Shown here: piece by piece, positions 24,884 through 34,739 of the stretch
Layout of the letters: each line of letters opens with the position of its first letter
How positions within the stretch are numbered: position 1 is the first letter of the stretch
Assembly (NCBI RefSeq): GCF_026410305.1
Contig: NZ_JAPMLQ010000004.1
Location: forward strand, 124,001-188,000
Reading direction: 5' to 3'
Length of the DNA stretch: 64,000 bases
DNA from: Sulfitobacter sp. F26204
GTDB lineage: Bacteria > Pseudomonadota > Alphaproteobacteria > Rhodobacterales > Rhodobacteraceae
Translations under genes and position numbers: made by a program
Notes under the pieces: model-generated
Database searches by the model: none
What the model saw: only the letters and a program-made list of their open reading frames with translations
What the model was told of the DNA's origin: nothing

Positions 24884-26818
24884 TCACCCAAACGGGTCAT
24901 CCACCACGCCAACCAGCTGCATCAGGAATTCACCATTGCTGTCTGAAAGAGCTGCGGCATACTCCTGATCAATCTTGTCGATGGCACCCTGTATCGAACT
25001 GTCATCGCCGCGCAGATACAGTTGCATCGCAGCCGTGGCGTCCGCAACATCAGACAGCCCCTTGATCACACCAAAATAGGTACCAATGTCGGTCTTGGTC
25101 GCGAGGTATCCCCGGTCCATCAGTTGCAGATCAATATCCGCCTGTAAGGAACCTGCTGGCAAATCTGCCTTGGCACCTTTCAGTACTTCCAGAATGAAGG
25201 TATCCCGACTGACGTTGCCGCTGTCCAGTTCTCCCTGCCAGAAGGCCAGACCTGCAGCATCAGGGGTGCGTCCCAGGACGTTTTGATAGACCTGTGTGGC
25301 AAATTCCAGATTGTTGATGTCCGCGTCGTAGGTTGCACGGGTTTCATCCTGATCAAGAAACAATGAGGCGATCTGGTCCAGCGATGTGCCGGTTGCGAAT
25401 GCAGTGCCCCAGAAGTTGAGACCGACCGCATCTGGTGCGCGATTGAAATACGCGATGTAGAGTTCCACAAATGTATTGATCTGCGCAGCATCAAGACCCG
25501 CAATGCCTTGGAACTTTGTGAGATCAATCATGCCGTCAGCAAAGATCGACGCACCGCCGCCAAACGAGAGCATTTCAATACCTGTCAGCAGGTCCGTCCC
25601 CTCGCCGATTGCAGAACGGTCCTGCGCAATAACGTTGCCGGTGTTGTTGAATTGTAACGTATATTGGCCCAACCCATTGGCAAAGTTGGCAATATCACCT
25701 GCGCCTTCGCCCCCGTCGAGATTGTCGTCGCCTTGGCCGCCATTCAGGTTGTCATCACCGACGCCACCAAACAGGCCGTCGTTATCGGCGCCGCCAATGA
25801 GGTTATCATTGCCCTCAAGGCCGAAAAGGATGTCTGTACCGGCCCCGCCGTCAAACGTGTCGTTGCCCTTGGAGAGGTAGAACCAGTCACCGTGATCCGA
25901 GCCTGCGACATCACCTTCAAAACTGACAACGAAATTCGGGTCGGAATTGCGCGATCCAAAAATGAAACTGTTGAGGAATTCACTTACCCCCGGCAGCACA
26001 GAGGCCAAAGCGTTGAACAAGCTTTGGGATTGAGCTGCCGCGTTTGAACCTGCGAAGGACATACCACTGTGGTCCTGAGCAATGATTTGGTTCCCCAATG
26101 TCTGGAGGGCCTGCAGAGCTTGAGTCGCGGCAGCCTGTGCAGCCACCTGAGCCTGTCCAAAATTGGCAGTTGTGGCACCCTGGTCAAGCAACTGCCCGAC
26201 GATACTGTCGCGTGATCCGATAAAGGCCATGATGGAGTTGCCAACGGCATTGCCCAGTTGGTTGTAAAAATCCGCGAGCGTCGTGCCGCCATATCCGTTC
26301 TGTCCACCAGTGGTCTGGGCGGACCATGTGCCAGAATTCAAATCCACCGAGAATGTGGGAGAGTTGAAGATCCCATTCTGATCATCCCACAACAGGGCTG
26401 CCAATTCGGCCTGTGCTGTGGCAAAAGCCTGTTCGATGCCGTCGACGGAACCACCGGAAGGGTCAAGGTCATTGAAGACATCGCGCAACAGCGTATCAGC
26501 GGAATAGGGCGCTACGATCTGGCGTGCCGCATCAATAGGGTCGCGCACAAGCGCAAAGTCGCCGCGTGCGAAATCCTCGATCAAAGCGCGGGTTGCAGGA
26601 TCAAGAGAACCGACAACTTGCGGATTGTTCAACAGGTTTGCGAACATCGAACTATCCAATTGGCTCAGCGCAGTTTCGGCTGCGTCCAGAAGGCTGCGAT
26701 ATTCCCCGACTGTTTGATTCAGAATGTCATCGGCGGATGTAGGAGGGGCGAAAGCGCCATAAGATCCAAGCGTCCCGAAGGCGCTAAATGCGTCGGCGAA
26801 AGGGTCTGAAGAATTCAT
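24884..26818 (-). CDS. RTX-repeat exoprotein with DUF4214 domain
   Basis: 644 aa, acidic and Ala/Gly/Asp-rich, no signal peptide, as expected for type I (ABC-exporter) secretion. An N-terminal all-helical region (about 1-280, many Gln/Ala/Asn) is followed by RTX calcium-binding nonapeptides (about 318-375: GNDTFDGGAGTD, GGVGDDNLNGG, GGQGDDNLDGG), and a DUF4214 domain (about 448-560: VELYIAYFNRAPDAVGLNFW and YQNVLGRTPDAAGLAFWQGEL). ATG 26818 with AGGA 7 bp upstream was chosen; the upstream alternative is a TTG. No type I exporter genes are nearby. Function (adhesin, S-layer-like or other) is unknown. Confidence 0.85.
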   Translation of the reverse strand: MNSSDPFADAFSAFGTLGSYGAFAPPTSADDILNQTVGEYRSLLDAAETALSQLDSSMFANLLNNPQVVGSLDPATRALIEDFARGDFALVRDPIDAARQIVAPYSADTLLRDVFNDLDPSGGSVDGIEQAFATAQAELAALLWDDQNGIFNSPTFSVDLNSGTWSAQTTGGQNGYGGTTLADFYNQLGNAVGNSIMAFIGSRDSIVGQLLDQGATTANFGQAQVAAQAAATQALQALQTLGNQIIAQDHSGMSFAGSNAAAQSQSLFNALASVLPGVSEFLNSFIFGSRNSDPNFVVSFEGDVAGSDHGDWFYLSKGNDTFDGGAGTDILFGLEGNDNLIGGADNDGLFGGVGDDNLNGGQGDDNLDGGEGAGDIANFANGLGQYTLQFNNTGNVIAQDRSAIGEGTDLLTGIEMLSFGGGASIFADGMIDLTKFQGIAGLDAAQINTFVELYIAYFNRAPDAVGLNFWGTAFATGTSLDQIASLFLDQDETRATYDADINNLEFATQVYQNVLGRTPDAAGLAFWQGELDSGNVSRDTFILEVLKGAKADLPAGSLQADIDLQLMDRGYLATKTDIGTYFGVIKGLSDVADATAAMQLYLRGDDSSIQGAIDKIDQEYAAALSDSNGEFLMQLVGVVDDPFG

Positions 26819-27741
26819 GGTAAAGTCCTGGCTCAAATATTACGTGAAACAAACTATAGGTGGGGCAATAGATAAATGAAGAGAAATCTTTGGAAGAATC
26901 GCAAGAAGTTTCGCCTACTGTCACACCCCGCATAATCAGGCTGTCATCCAATCAACCGAGGGCAGGACCCTTGCAAGGAAACATGCCGTCGCGGTGATCC
27001 GAGATCTGTGCTACGCGGCCCGGTTTGGGAATAAACCCTTGAAAAAGCAACCAGTTGTAACAACGATACATCAAGATAATGGTCCAGCTTTTCGATCAGA
27101 TTGCAATCAAGTCAAGGTAGGGCAGGATCTCGTTTCGGTTGTTTGGCATTGTCGTCGGTCAGTTCTTTCCGATCCCAGCCAGCTTCACTGGAACCGCATC
27201 AAAGAGGCTCAGAACACCACAACACCTGCGACATAGGTTACACACTATGATTTGTTCACCTTTTTGAGCTCGCGATCCGAACAGTTGCTGAGAAGCATCC
27301 ACCGCTGGGTTGAAGCAAACTGTCATTCTCGGGAGGGTGGTGGAAAATTCCGCGTCACCATTAGATGACTAATAGATGACTAAATTTGCACTGCAGCTTG
27401 TCAACGTAAGCTAAAGTGGCGTGTTCCGTTGTGGCACTGCATCGCTTAAAGGTCTTTGCATGCTATCTGACGCAGTGCGTATCACTACAATCACACCTCT
27501 GGCTGTGGAATCAGGCGAATGGTCTTTCGTTCCGGGAATTTTGATCATCTCTCCTACATGGTGATCTGCTTGAACCACCGGCCTGAAATTCCACGAACAT
27601 CTCGGTAACGTGGTAAAGCCCTTGGGTAATAACAGATGTTCCGGTGCGCCATAATCGAGTCCGCGGAAAACACCCTGGATCGCGCTGCTGCGTTCAATTG
27701 GCCAGTCTGAAACCATGCATCCTGTTCTACCGTCCCTGCTC
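26819..27741. other. 923-bp region with no recognisable gene
   Basis: Lies between the leftward RTX gene and the aspS promoter. Only short frames occur on either strand (for example 26994-27236 plus, 27411-27716 minus), without ribosome sites or recognisable families, and stops are frequent. An exact tandem duplication of an 11-mer (27362-27383) is inside. Probably decayed sequence or a long untranslated/regulatory region. Confidence 0.5.
27362..27383. repeat. tandem duplication of TAGATGACTAA
   Basis: The 11-mer occurs twice head to tail without spacer in the gene-poor gap upstream of aspS. Too short to define an element; could be slippage or a duplicated protein-binding site. Confidence 0.5.
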
Positions 27742-27770
27742 TTGACTTCCTAGTCTGCAAAAGGTGTATC
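27742..27770 (+). promoter_or_regulatory. candidate sigma-70 promoter of aspS
   Basis: TTGACT (27742-27747) and TGTATC (27765-27770) with 17-bp spacing end 36 bp before the aspS ATG, whose ribosome site is GGAAGGGA. Confidence 0.5.
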
Positions 27771-27806
27771 TGCGCCAACAAACCCAGCCCTCGGAAGGGA
27801 CCGCTC

Positions 27807-29657
27807 ATGCACGCCTATCGCAGTCAAACTTGCGCCGATCTTAACATCTCTAACGTCGGTGATACCGTGCGTCTTGCCGGATGGGTCCATCGCGTGCGTG
27901 ATCACGGCGGCGTATTGTTCATCGACCTGCGCGACCACTACGGCATGACGCAGGTACTTTGCGACGCTGACAGCCCGGTATTCAAGGACCTGGAAAAGGT
28001 CCGCGCCGAATGGTGTATCCGTATTGACGGGACAGTAAAAGCCCGTGACGAAAGCCTGATCAACAGCAAGATTCCGACCGGAGAGATCGAAGTCTATGCC
28101 CGCGACCTCGAGATTCTGGGCAGCGCTGCGGAGCTGCCATTAATGGTGTTTGGCGATCAGGAATACCCCGAGGAAACCCGATTGCGTTATCGTTACCTCG
28201 ATTTGCGTCGGGAAAAGATGCAAGCGAACATGATCCTGCGCTCTGATGTGGTGGCCTCGATCCGCCAGCGTATGTGGGACCAACAATTCAAGGAATTCCA
28301 GACACCGATCATCACGGCATCTTCACCCGAAGGTGCACGTGATTTTCTGGTACCGTCCCGCCAACACCCTGGCAAGTTTTACGCCTTGCCGCAGGCACCG
28401 CAGCAGTTCAAGCAGTTGTTGATGGTCTCCGGTTTTGACAAGTATTTTCAGATCGCGCCCTGTTTCCGCGATGAAGACCCGCGTGCCGACCGGTCGCCAA
28501 CGGATTTTTATCAGTTGGACATGGAAATGTCCTTTGTCACTCAGCAGGATGTGTTCGACACGATCCAACCAGTGATCGGAGGCATTTTCGAAGAGTTCGG
28601 CGGCGGCCGCAAAGTCGACGAAACCTGGGAACAGATTTCCTACAAGGATGCGGCACTTTGGTACGGGTCGGACAAGCCCGATCTGCGTAACCCGATCAAG
28701 ATGCAGGTCGTGAGCGAACATTTCGCCGGTTCCGGTTTTGCCATTTTCGCCAAATTGCTGGAACAGGAAGGGACCGAAATTCGTGCCATTCCTGCACCGA
28801 CGGGCGGCAGCCGCAAGTTCTGTGACCGCATGAATGCCTTTGCACAAAAGGAAGGTCTGCCTGGGATGGGCTATATCTTCTGGAGAGAGAAGACCGCCGA
28901 TTCAGTCGCACAGGAACTGGGTATCAAAGTAAAAGAAGCCCAAGCCAAGCTGAAATCCGGCGAAGTAGAGGGGGGGATGGAAGCCGCAGGCCCGCTGGCC
29001 AAGAACATCGGCCCCGAACGCACGGAGGCGATCCGGCAACAGCTTGGCCTGGGTGTCGGCGACGCGGCGTTTTTCCTTGGCGGCAAGCCGAAAACCTTTG
29101 AGGCGGTTGCCGGTCGTGCCCGCAATGTAATTGGGGATGAACTGGGCCTGACCGATCAGGACCGTTTTGCCTTTGCATGGATCGTCGATTTTCCGATCTA
29201 CGAAAAGGATGAAGAAACCGGCAAGATCGATTTTGAACACAACCCGTTTTCAATGCCTCAGGGTGGCATGGAAGCTCTGGAGGGGGATCCGCTCAAGGTG
29301 TTGGGCTATCAATACGATCTGGCCTGTAACGGTTATGAATTGGTGTCTGGCGCGATCCGCAACCACAAGCCCGAGATTATGTTCAAGGCATTTGAAATTG
29401 CAGGCTACGGAAAGGAAGAGGTTGAAAAGCGGTTTGGTGGCATGGTCAACGCGTTTCAATACGGCGCACCGCCCCACGGTGGATGCGCGGCAGGTATTGA
29501 CCGGATAGTAATGTTGTTGGCGAATGAAACCAATATCCGTGAAGTGATCCTGTTCCCGATGAACCAGCGCGCCGAAGATTTGATGATGAACGCGCCCAGC
29601 GATCCATCATCCGACCAGTTGATGGAACTCGGCTTGCGCGTAATCCCGCAAGAATGA
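27807..29657 (+). CDS. aspS: aspartyl-tRNA synthetase
   Basis: 616 aa, the bacterial-type class II enzyme that charges tRNA-Asp (and, in many alphaproteobacteria, also tRNA-Asn when a GatCAB amidotransferase exists). It has the N-terminal anticodon-binding OB fold ([23 protein letters not shown]), motif 1 region, motif 2 ([16 protein letters not shown]), the bacterial GAD insertion (about 300-430), and motif 3 ([15 protein letters not shown]). A candidate promoter and terminator flank it, so it is probably a single-gene transcript. Confidence 0.97.
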   Translation: MHAYRSQTCADLNISNVGDTVRLAGWVHRVRDHGGVLFIDLRDHYGMTQVLCDADSPVFKDLEKVRAEWCIRIDGTVKARDESLINSKIPTGEIEVYARDLEILGSAAELPLMVFGDQEYPEETRLRYRYLDLRREKMQANMILRSDVVASIRQRMWDQQFKEFQTPIITASSPEGARDFLVPSRQHPGKFYALPQAPQQFKQLLMVSGFDKYFQIAPCFRDEDPRADRSPTDFYQLDMEMSFVTQQDVFDTIQPVIGGIFEEFGGGRKVDETWEQISYKDAALWYGSDKPDLRNPIKMQVVSEHFAGSGFAIFAKLLEQEGTEIRAIPAPTGGSRKFCDRMNAFAQKEGLPGMGYIFWREKTADSVAQELGIKVKEAQAKLKSGEVEGGMEAAGPLAKNIGPERTEAIRQQLGLGVGDAAFFLGGKPKTFEAVAGRARNVIGDELGLTDQDRFAFAWIVDFPIYEKDEETGKIDFEHNPFSMPQGGMEALEGDPLKVLGYQYDLACNGYELVSGAIRNHKPEIMFKAFEIAGYGKEEVEKRFGGMVNAFQYGAPPHGGCAAGIDRIVMLLANETNIREVILFPMNQRAEDLMMNAPSDPSSDQLMELGLRVIPQE

Positions 29658-29664
29658 CTTTGCT

Positions 29665-29689
29665 AGGGCCGCAGCATTGCGGCCCTTTG
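29665..29689 (+). terminator. rho-independent terminator of aspS
   Basis: AGGGCCGCA and TGCGGCCCT pair perfectly around GCAT and are followed by TTT, 8 bp after the aspS stop. Confidence 0.85.
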
Positions 29690-29803
29690 CCAGAGGTTTG
29701 TCTGGACTGCGGATAGTGGCCATGTGCCTAAGATCCATGGTGAATTCGCAGACTAAATAACCTATGCTGCGACAGGTGAACCTCATATGTCCGAGCCAGC
29801 ATC

Positions 29804-31186
29804 ATGCAATTTGACCCTTTTCTAGCCGAGCATCGCTTTGGTTATGGAAACAGTCCCCGTGTGGCAGCAGCCACCGGCATTGCTGAAATGCTTTCAACGC
29901 TCACGGGGGAGGATGCGGCCCGGACGGCCTTTCCAATCCCGCCCTTCCGCACTTTTCAAGAGGCCTATGCCCTGCGCAGACGGTTCTACAGCTATGCGCG
30001 CAAGTTCCCTGAAACCTCTGAAGGAAAAGAGGCGTTCGAGAAATCCAGGAACATCCTGAACGACATGCGCCGCGATTACGGCATTTGGTTCACCCGGACA
30101 CAGCTTCGCCGGATCACGCTGCAACAGGGCTTTCGCGAACGCTTGACCGCATTCTGGGCAGATCATTTCACTGCACAGGGGATGAACGGACTGATGCGCA
30201 TGGCCAATCCCCTCTATGTGGAAGAGGCCGTCCGCCCGTATATCGCTGGCGATTTTTCGACGTTGCTGACCGCTTGTATTACCCATCCACTGATGCTGCA
30301 TTATCTGGACCAGAATACATCTGTCGGTCCCAACAGTCGTGTGGCGCGACGACGGGACAGGCGGAGGGGGTTGAACGAAAACCTTGCACGCGAGGTGCTT
30401 GAACTGCACACACTGGGTGTGCAAGCACCCTATCAGCAGGGCGATGTTCGTGAATTGGCGATGTTGTTCACCGGTCTTGGGGCGACTCGCAACTTTGGTT
30501 TCAAGTTTCGCCCGAATATGGTCGAACCGGGGGGGGAAACGGTGCTGGGCAAGACATATCCGGCCAAGGGCGGCATGGCCGCGATCCGGGAAGTGTTGCA
30601 GGACCTCGCGGACCACCCAGCAACGGCGGCACATATTGCGCGTAAACTTGCGGTGCATTTTGTGTCGGATAACCCGCCCGAGGATCTGGTTGTGCATATC
30701 ACCGCCGCATATAAGCGCAGCAAAGGCAACCTGTCCGAATGCTATGCCGCCTTGCTGGAACATCCGCTCGCATGGCAAGAGCAAGCGCCCAACATGCGTC
30801 CGCCGGACGAGTTTGTCAGCGCTACAATGCGCGCGCTTGGCGTGACTGCGGAAACCTTGCAGCGGTTGGATTTGCGTGAGGTGCGCAACTTGTTTTTCCG
30901 TCCTCTACAGTTGATGGGGCAGCCGTGGCTGATGCCTGCTGGACCCGATGGTTTTGCTGAGGACGACCAGGCATGGGTCACCCCACAGGGTATTTCAGCG
31001 CGGCTGGAATGGGCGGTCAGCACGCCTGCAAGGCTGGTGTCGGCGCTACCTGACCCACGTGAATTTGTGCGGACCGCTTTGGGCGGACAGGTGCCGCAAG
31101 CGGTTGCCTTTGCGGCCAATGCCGCAGAAAGCCGCGAGGTGGCGATAGGATTGATCTTAACCTCACCTGCGTTTCAACGGCGATAG
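29804..31186 (+). CDS. DUF1800 family protein
   Basis: 460 aa. The family core is visible in RDYGIWFTRTQLRRITLQQGFRERLTAFWADHFT, NENLAREVLELHTLGV, and the region with HIARKLAVHFVSD. DUF1800 proteins nearly always sit in front of a DUF1501 gene, as here (9 bp apart). Their function is unknown. No export signal is evident at its N-terminus, although its partner has a Tat signal; hitchhiker export through the partner is conceivable but unproven. Confidence 0.85.
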   Translation: MQFDPFLAEHRFGYGNSPRVAAATGIAEMLSTLTGEDAARTAFPIPPFRTFQEAYALRRRFYSYARKFPETSEGKEAFEKSRNILNDMRRDYGIWFTRTQLRRITLQQGFRERLTAFWADHFTAQGMNGLMRMANPLYVEEAVRPYIAGDFSTLLTACITHPLMLHYLDQNTSVGPNSRVARRRDRRRGLNENLAREVLELHTLGVQAPYQQGDVRELAMLFTGLGATRNFGFKFRPNMVEPGGETVLGKTYPAKGGMAAIREVLQDLADHPATAAHIARKLAVHFVSDNPPEDLVVHITAAYKRSKGNLSECYAALLEHPLAWQEQAPNMRPPDEFVSATMRALGVTAETLQRLDLREVRNLFFRPLQLMGQPWLMPAGPDGFAEDDQAWVTPQGISARLEWAVSTPARLVSALPDPREFVRTALGGQVPQAVAFAANAAESREVAIGLILTSPAFQRR

Positions 31187-31195
31187 GAGGCGGTA

Positions 31196-32359
31196 ATGGC
31201 AGAAAGATTGACCAGACGTGCGCTTTTGGGACGTGCAGGCGCGATTGGCTGCTCGCTGGCGGCCAGCCCTCTTTTGACGCCGGTTACCTTTGCCTCAGCA
31301 CCTTGGGATGCACGATTGGTGGTTATAATCCTTCGCGGTGGGATGGATGGATTGGATGTTGTCCGTCCCATGGGTGATCCGGCATTTGCAGCGCTACGTC
31401 CCAATTTGAACACCGAAGCCGCGATTGATCTGGACGGATATTTCGCCTTGCATCCGGCATTGCGCCCTTTGATGCCACTTTGGCGGGCAGAGGAACTGGG
31501 ATTTGTGCATGCGGTTTCCACCCCCTATCGCGACAAACGCAGCCATTTTGATGGTCAGGACATGCTGGAAGCTGGCACAGACGGTTTGACCGGCGGGATG
31601 CGCGATGGGTGGTTGAACCGCATGTTGCAACAGATGCCGGGACTTACATCGGATACGGCCTATGCCATCGGTTATAACGATTTGCGTGTATTGAACGGAT
31701 CGGTCCCTGTGTCCAATTGGGCACCAGATGCAAAGCTGAGCCTAAGTGCGCAGGCCTTGCGACTGGCTGAATTGGTGATGGAAGAAGATCCCCAGATGCA
31801 TGCCGCGTTGGCCGAGGCAGAGGTGCTTTCAATGAGAAACGGAAACTCACAGCATGGCGGCCGCAGGCATGCGCAAATCGCGGAATTTGCCGCGTCCAGG
31901 TTGAAACAGGAGGCACGCGTGGCCGCGTTTTCCCTGGGCGGATGGGACACGCATCGCCGCCAAGGTAGAACGTTGCCACGCAGTCTGGGTCAGTTGTCGG
32001 ACACGCTTTTGACATTACGAGAGGACCTGGGCCGCGATATATGGGGGAAAACAGCAGTTATTGCCATGACCGAATTCGGCCGAACGGCGCGCGAAAATGG
32101 CACGGGCGGAACCGACCATGGCACCGCAGGATTGATGGTCATGGCAGGCGGTGCCATTCGCGGCGGACGGGTTTTCGGGCGCTGGCCGGGTCTAGGTGCC
32201 GGGGATCTTTATCAGGAACGTGACCTGATGCCGACAGGCGACGTGCGTGCGCCTGCGGCTTGGATCATGCGAGGTTTGACCGGGCTGGACACTTCCACTT
32301 TAGAGCAGTCGGTTTTTCCGGGCCTCGATATGGGACCTGAAATGCGGCTATTGCGTTAA
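31196..32359 (+). CDS. DUF1501 family protein with Tat signal
   Basis: 387 aa. The N-terminus TRRALLGRAGAIGCSLAASPLL is a twin-arginine signal. The mature part has the DUF1501/sulfatase-like alkaline-phosphatase-superfamily features LVVIILRGGMDGLDVV, SHFDGQDMLE, FSLGGWDTH and VIAMTEFGRTARENGTGGTDHGTA, with Asp/His positions that could hold metal. Second gene of a two-gene operon with DUF1800. Substrate unknown. Confidence 0.87.
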   Translation: MAERLTRRALLGRAGAIGCSLAASPLLTPVTFASAPWDARLVVIILRGGMDGLDVVRPMGDPAFAALRPNLNTEAAIDLDGYFALHPALRPLMPLWRAEELGFVHAVSTPYRDKRSHFDGQDMLEAGTDGLTGGMRDGWLNRMLQQMPGLTSDTAYAIGYNDLRVLNGSVPVSNWAPDAKLSLSAQALRLAELVMEEDPQMHAALAEAEVLSMRNGNSQHGGRRHAQIAEFAASRLKQEARVAAFSLGGWDTHRRQGRTLPRSLGQLSDTLLTLREDLGRDIWGKTAVIAMTEFGRTARENGTGGTDHGTAGLMVMAGGAIRGGRVFGRWPGLGAGDLYQERDLMPTGDVRAPAAWIMRGLTGLDTSTLEQSVFPGLDMGPEMRLLR

Positions 32360-32371
32360 ACGCAGAGCCTT

Positions 32372-32575
32372 TTAATTATATGTGCCTTCGCCGCCGGTGT
32401 TGTCGATATTCTCAAAAAAGGATCTGTTGTCTTCTTGCAGCGTTTCTGAGCTACCTTCCATCAGGGTTGTGGCACTCGCGCCGATTATCACGACAAGCCC
32501 GCCTGCAGCGATCCATGGGATCGTGATCGCACCGGATGTATCGTTCCAGAATTTATAAATAGATGCCTTGATCAT
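32372..32575 (-). CDS. small single-helix membrane peptide, Flp-pilin-like
   Basis: 67 aa. The pattern KFWNDTSGAITIPWIAAGG followed by a hydrophobic helix resembles short Rhodobacterales proteins with a (D/E)xGAIT(V/I)xW motif related to Flp-type pilins, although a full prepilin peptidase site is not certain. An AAGGA ribosome site 7 bp before ATG 32575 supports it. No tad genes are nearby. It converges with the DUF1501 gene. Confidence 0.6.
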   Translation of the reverse strand: MIKASIYKFWNDTSGAITIPWIAAGGLVVIIGASATTLMEGSSETLQEDNRSFFENIDNTGGEGTYN

Positions 32576-32744
32576 GTCTTTGTCCTTGTCTCATATTCAC
32601 GCAGCTCACCTGCTCGGGCATAAGTTGCTGTAAAAATGTGGCAATTCTAGGCTGGAGGCGGGTTCAGACTTTGGCACTTTGTTGAAAACTCCGGTGATGT
32701 TTTCAGGGCTTGGCGTGCCGCGGACTTACGCCTAACGTGCCACT

Positions 32745-33470
32745 ATGACAAAGAAACCTTCAGAGAACCCCGCCTTAGGCACGCCTGTCCCAAACTGGGT
32801 AGCTCCTCCGACGCCACAGGGCGAAGAGTTGTCAGGGCGATATGTCCACCTTGCCCCCCTTTCCGCAGAAGCCCATGCCGCATTATTGTTCCGGGCTTTT
32901 GACGGGCATGATGGTGTTTGGGATTATATGCCCAACGGTCCGTTTTCATCTGCGTCGCAATATCACCGCTGGGTCAGGGACCACGCAGGCAAAGCCGATC
33001 CGTATTTTTATGCGATCCAGAATCTCGAAACCGAAGATTGGGAGGGTGTCGCAAGCCATATGCGCATCGCACCGGAAGCGGGCACGATCGAAGTCGGATA
33101 CATCAGCTATGCGCCCGCCTTGCAGCGTACCCGCGCGGCAACAGAAGCCATGTATCTGATGATGAAATGGGCGTTCGAAGCTGGCTATCGACGCTATGAA
33201 TGGAAGTGTAACGCCCTGAACGCCCCCTCCCGTAGGGCGGCGCAGCGGTTGGGGTTCAGTTACGAAGGCGTCTTTCGCCAGGCTGCGGTGGTCAAGGGAC
33301 GCAACCGCGACACTGCCTGGTTTGCCATCATTGATGCGGAGTGGCCCGCGCTGAAGGAAGCTTTCGAAGCGTGGCTTGCCCCGACCAACTTTGATAACAC
33401 GGGCAAGCAAATCGAACGATTGGGTGATTTGACCCGACTGGTGCGCGTAGCAGGTGACCCCACGCTTTAG
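32745..33470 (+). CDS. GNAT-family N-acetyltransferase (RimJ/RimL-like)
   Basis: 241 aa. Signatures of the acetyltransferase_3 group: WDYMPNGPF, HMRIAPEAGTIEVGYISYAPALQRTRAATEAMYLMM and RYEWKCNALNAPSRRAAQRLGFSYEGVFRQA, which form the acetyl-CoA site. It likely acetylates the N-terminus of a protein or a small amine; the substrate is unknown. Single gene, convergent with the response regulator that follows. Confidence 0.88.
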   Translation: MTKKPSENPALGTPVPNWVAPPTPQGEELSGRYVHLAPLSAEAHAALLFRAFDGHDGVWDYMPNGPFSSASQYHRWVRDHAGKADPYFYAIQNLETEDWEGVASHMRIAPEAGTIEVGYISYAPALQRTRAATEAMYLMMKWAFEAGYRRYEWKCNALNAPSRRAAQRLGFSYEGVFRQAAVVKGRNRDTAWFAIIDAEWPALKEAFEAWLAPTNFDNTGKQIERLGDLTRLVRVAGDPTL

Positions 33471-33481
33471 TGGTTTGTCTG

Positions 33482-34201
33482 CTAGATGGCGATGCGTTCG
33501 GCCAGCCTGCTTTGGATCAGTCCTGCGATTTTCGCGGTTTCGGATGCGGCGGTCATACCCTGGGCGCGTTTTTCGGCCAGTGCCCGTGCAGCATGTTCCA
33601 GTACCGGATCATTTGCCGAGCGCGCGACCCCGCTCAAAAACTGGGCGACATAATCGAGGGTGTGATCAGTCATATGTTCATCAAGAACATCGGCGATATG
33701 AGCCATGTCGTCTTGATAGGCGAGCCGGTCAGGTGCCACTGGGGTGTTGTTGAACTGTCGTGGGCCGGATGGACGCCGTTCGGGTGGCAGGATCGCGATG
33801 ATTTTTTCCTGAAAGGCCCCAATGGACATAATCGGCTTTTCCATAAAGCTGTCGGCACCGGCATCCATGGCGGTTGCTTCTAGATGGGGATCACCGGAAA
33901 TTGCGAGAATGCCAGCAACACGGGGCGATGTTTCATTCAACTCTGCAATCAGATCGGCACCATTGCCATCGGGCAATCCCAGATCAATAACGATTAATGA
34001 AGGCCGGTACACGCTGAGGTGACGCCGGGCAGAGCGCAAACAATCCGCCCGCCTGATCCGCGCACCCGAGCGTAAACATAACAAGCGCAGGGCGTCACAG
34101 GCGAAACGGCTGTCTTCAACCACCAACACCGTCAATCCCAATAACGGCCGCTCGGCAGTCGGCCTCGCAATATTTGCCGCGAACACGTCGATGGTATCCA
34201 T
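33482..34201 (-). CDS. response regulator with uncharacterised helical C-terminal region
   Basis: 239 aa. A receiver domain at about 20-145 has the acidic pair VVEDSRF, Asp in IVIDLGLPDGNG and Lys in SFMEKPIM. The last about 95 residues (after RPSGPRQFNN) are helical and match no output domain I know. GGAGG with 5-bp spacing supports ATG 34201. No kinase gene is adjacent, so the cognate sensor is elsewhere. It may act in a phosphorelay or by protein binding. Confidence 0.82.
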   Translation of the reverse strand: MDTIDVFAANIARPTAERPLLGLTVLVVEDSRFACDALRLLCLRSGARIRRADCLRSARRHLSVYRPSLIVIDLGLPDGNGADLIAELNETSPRVAGILAISGDPHLEATAMDAGADSFMEKPIMSIGAFQEKIIAILPPERRPSGPRQFNNTPVAPDRLAYQDDMAHIADVLDEHMTDHTLDYVAQFLSGVARSANDPVLEHAARALAEKRAQGMTAASETAKIAGLIQSRLAERIAI

Positions 34202-34331
34202 AATAGCCTCCAATTTTCTTCGTTTCATCGTTACGCAATGCTGGCTAACAGCGGGTTAACGTGACGCATTGCCCTTGATCTTTCTTGACGTCATAACAGC
34301 GCGACACAGGAAAATGCCCAAGGAGACCTAG

Positions 34332-34736
34332 ATGATTGGCCGTTTGAACCATGTTGCCATTGCTGTGCCCGACCTTGAGGCAGCAGCGGATCAATATCGC
34401 AACGCACTCGGGGCGAATGTCGGCCCTGCACAGGATGAGCCGGATCATGGCGTCACCGTCATTTTCATCGAATTACCGAATACCAAGATCGAGTTGCTTT
34501 ACCCTCTGGGCGAAAACAGCCCGATCAACAGTTTTCTGGAAAAGAACCCGTCAGGCGGAATTCATCACATCTGCTACGAAGTGGAAGACATCATCGCAGC
34601 CCGAGACCACCTGAAATCGACCGGCGCCCGCGTCCTGGGCAGCGGAGAGCCAAAGATTGGCGCGCATGGCAAACCTGTCCTGTTTCTGCATCCCAAGGAT
34701 TTCAATGGCGCCTTGGTTGAACTGGAACAGGTGTGA
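34332..34736 (+). CDS. mce: methylmalonyl-CoA epimerase
   Basis: 134 aa. A VOC-fold enzyme that interconverts (R)- and (S)-methylmalonyl-CoA in propionyl-CoA breakdown, upstream of B12-dependent mutase. Metal-binding and catalytic signatures: LNHVAIAVPDLEAA (His), IELLYPLGENSPI (Glu), GGIHHICYEVED (His), and LVELEQV (Glu). AAGGAG precedes ATG. Followed 3 bp later by a DUF1467 gene, a frequent pairing in Rhodobacterales. Confidence 0.93.
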   Translation: MIGRLNHVAIAVPDLEAAADQYRNALGANVGPAQDEPDHGVTVIFIELPNTKIELLYPLGENSPINSFLEKNPSGGIHHICYEVEDIIAARDHLKSTGARVLGSGEPKIGAHGKPVLFLHPKDFNGALVELEQV

Positions 34737-34739
34737 AGC

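Noticed and set aside
26994..27236. Short frame with HQDNGPAF, reminiscent of an integrase-core transposase motif
   Set aside because: Only a few residues match, no further DDE context, no inverted repeats or target-site duplication around it.
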